A DNA stretch of 64,000 bases, taken from positions 1,984,001-2,048,000 of the forward strand of contig BJHW01000001.1 in assembly GCA_005405945.1 (NCBI GenBank), given 5' to 3'. Source of the stretch: Streptomyces violaceusniger (GTDB lineage: Bacteria > Actinomycetota > Actinomycetes > Streptomycetales > Streptomycetaceae). The translations under genes were made by a program, and so were the position numbers. Shown in pieces: positions 62,598 to 64,000 of the stretch (its first letter is position 1; every line of letters begins with the position of its first letter). The notes beneath the pieces were generated by a model. That model searched no databases. It saw only the letters and a list, made by a program, of their open reading frames with translations, and was not told where the DNA came from.

Positions 62598-64000
62598 ATG
62601 GAGACAACGCTGCGAGGCGTCGGCGTGAGCCACGGGGTGGCCATCGGCGAGGTGCGCCATATGGGGACGGCGGTCCTGGAGCCGCCGGCGAAGCAGATTC
62701 CGGCCGACGAGGCGCCGCGCGAGCAGGGTCGGGCGCGCCAGGCGGTGGAGGCCGTGGCGGCCGATCTGGTCGCGCGCGGCAATCTGGCGGGCGGCGAGGC
62801 CCAGGCCGTGCTCGAGGCGCAGGCCATGATGGCGCAGGACCCGGAGCTGATCGCCGATGTCGAGCGGCGCATCACCGTGGGCAGCACCGCCGAGCGCGCG
62901 GTGTACGACGCCTTCGCCGCCTACCGGGCGCTGCTGGCGGGGGCCGGTGACTATCTGGCGGGCCGGGTGGCCGACCTCGACGATGTGCGGAACCGGATCG
63001 TGGCGCGGCTGCTGGGTGTGCCGATGCCGGGGGTGCCGGACAGCGACGAGCCGTATGTGCTGATCGCGCGGGACCTCGCCCCCGCCGACACCGCGCTGCT
63101 CGACCCGACGCTGGTGCTGGGGTTCGTGACCGAGGAGGGCGGGCCGACGAGCCACAGCGCGATCCTCGCCCGTGCCCTGGGGGTGCCGGCCGTGGTCGCG
63201 CTGCCCGGTGCCGGGGATCTGGTCGAGGGAACCATGATCGCCGTCGACGGCAGCACGGGTGAGATCTTCGTGTCCCCGAGCGAGGAGAAGCGGGCCGAGC
63301 TGACGCGGGCCGCCGAGGAGCGCCGGGCCGCGCTGGCCGCCTCCTCCGGTCCGGGCGCGACGTCGGACGGGCACAAGGTGCCGCTGCTGGCGAACGTCGG
63401 CGGACCGGCCGATGTGCCCGCGGCGGTCGAGGCGGGCGCCGAGGGTGTGGGGCTGTTCCGCACCGAGTTCCTCTTCCTCGACGACAGCACTCAGGCGCCG
63501 TCGGAGGAGAAGCAGGTCGCGGCGTACCGGCAGGTGCTGGAGGCGTTCCCCGAGGGCCGGGTGGTGGTTCGGGTCCTGGACGCGGGCGCGGACAAGCCGC
63601 TGGACTTCCTCACCCCGGCCGATGAGCCCAACCCGGCGCTGGGCGTGCGCGGTCTGCGTACCCTGCTGGACCACCCCGAGGTGCTGCGGACTCAGCTCAC
63701 GGCGCTGGCCAAGGCGTCGGAGGGGCTACCGGTCTATCTTGAGGTGATGGCCCCGATGGTGGCCGACCGGCTGGACGCCAAGGCGTTCGCCGACGCGTGC
63801 CGCGAGGCGGGGCTGCGGGCCAAGTTCGGCGCGATGGTGGAGATTCCGTCCGCCGCGCTGCGGGCGCGCTCGATCCTCCAGGAGGTCGAGTTCCTGTCGC
63901 TGGGCACCAACGACCTGGCGCAGTACACCTTCGCGGCCGACCGTCAGGTCGGTGCGGTCTCCCGACTCCAGGACCCGTGGCAGCCCGCGCTGCTCGACCT
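62598..64000 (+). CDS. ptsI: PTS enzyme I, phosphoenolpyruvate-protein phosphotransferase (3' end outside window)
   Basis: First enzyme of the PTS, autophosphorylated by PEP on His and donating to HPr. The phospho-His motif is EEGGPTSHSAILARALGVPA; the PEP-binding barrel shows GVGLFRTEFLFLD, VRVLDAGADKPL and SLGTNDLAQYTFAADR. The frame is open to the end of the window at 467 codons of an expected 550-560. ATG 62598 is a family-typical start (METTLRGVGVSHGVAIGEV). Confidence 0.95.
   Translation, partial: METTLRGVGVSHGVAIGEVRHMGTAVLEPPAKQIPADEAPREQGRARQAVEAVAADLVARGNLAGGEAQAVLEAQAMMAQDPELIADVERRITVGSTAERAVYDAFAAYRALLAGAGDYLAGRVADLDDVRNRIVARLLGVPMPGVPDSDEPYVLIARDLAPADTALLDPTLVLGFVTEEGGPTSHSAILARALGVPAVVALPGAGDLVEGTMIAVDGSTGEIFVSPSEEKRAELTRAAEERRAALAASSGPGATSDGHKVPLLANVGGPADVPAAVEAGAEGVGLFRTEFLFLDDSTQAPSEEKQVAAYRQVLEAFPEGRVVVRVLDAGADKPLDFLTPADEPNPALGVRGLRTLLDHPEVLRTQLTALAKASEGLPVYLEVMAPMVADRLDAKAFADACREAGLRAKFGAMVEIPSAALRARSILQEVEFLSLGTNDLAQYTFAADRQVGAVSRLQDPWQPALLD

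Overview
The window is high-GC actinobacterial chromosome, almost certainly Streptomyces. The evidence is the third-position GC bias, frequent GTG starts, a SARP regulator with a TTA codon, a small DUF5999-type protein, an FHA/MerR/bifunctional-nuclease block, and a minus-strand 16S-23S-5S rRNA operon without spacer tRNAs.

Positions 1-25.9 kb are most of a polyketide gene cluster. From about 23.6 kb down to 0.7 kb, nearly every gene lies on the minus strand with short gaps or 4-bp overlaps. It pairs a highly reducing type II (FabF/FabG/FabZ-like) system with one type I PKS module. The type II part has two free ACPs, two ketosynthases with the catalytic Cys, two KS-like proteins without it, a KR, two hotdog dehydratases and a DsbA-fold isomerase-like protein. 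The type I protein reads degenerate ACP-KS-AT-KR-ACP-TE. A crotonyl-CoA carboxylase/reductase beside it suggests a branched extender unit. A P450, an acyl-CoA ligase, an alpha/beta hydrolase, a double-hotdog protein and three consecutive DsrE-like small proteins complete the set. A SARP reads away from the PKS, and two LuxR-type regulators end the operon. The inferred product is a polyene-like acyl chain built by the type II enzymes, extended once by the type I module and released by its TE.

Positions 25.9-41.6 kb are mixed single genes: ABC-F ATPase, Rieske lipoprotein, isochorismatase-like hydrolase, two FMN split-barrel proteins, LysR/EamA and MocR/oxidase divergent pairs, PadR and PhzF proteins, a CPBP protease and a glutamate-cysteine ligase family enzyme. 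A MITE-like repeat lies at 31.7-31.9 kb.

Positions 41.6-64 kb are core chromosome: gcvP behind a tandem glycine riboswitch, a PRC-barrel protein, DNA polymerase IV, two MerR regulators, a bifunctional nuclease, an FHA protein, the DUF881/small-basic-protein/DUF881 trio, a sugar-nucleotide pyrophosphorylase, a CDP-alcohol phosphatidyltransferase, the rRNA operon, and the PTS genes for EIIA and (partial) EI.

About 20 apparent frameshifts occur in otherwise normal genes, including housekeeping ones. Each is repaired by adding one base to a G or C run, so I read them as homopolymer under-calls in the assembly, not as pseudogenes. Frameshifted genes are listed with whole-gene coordinates.
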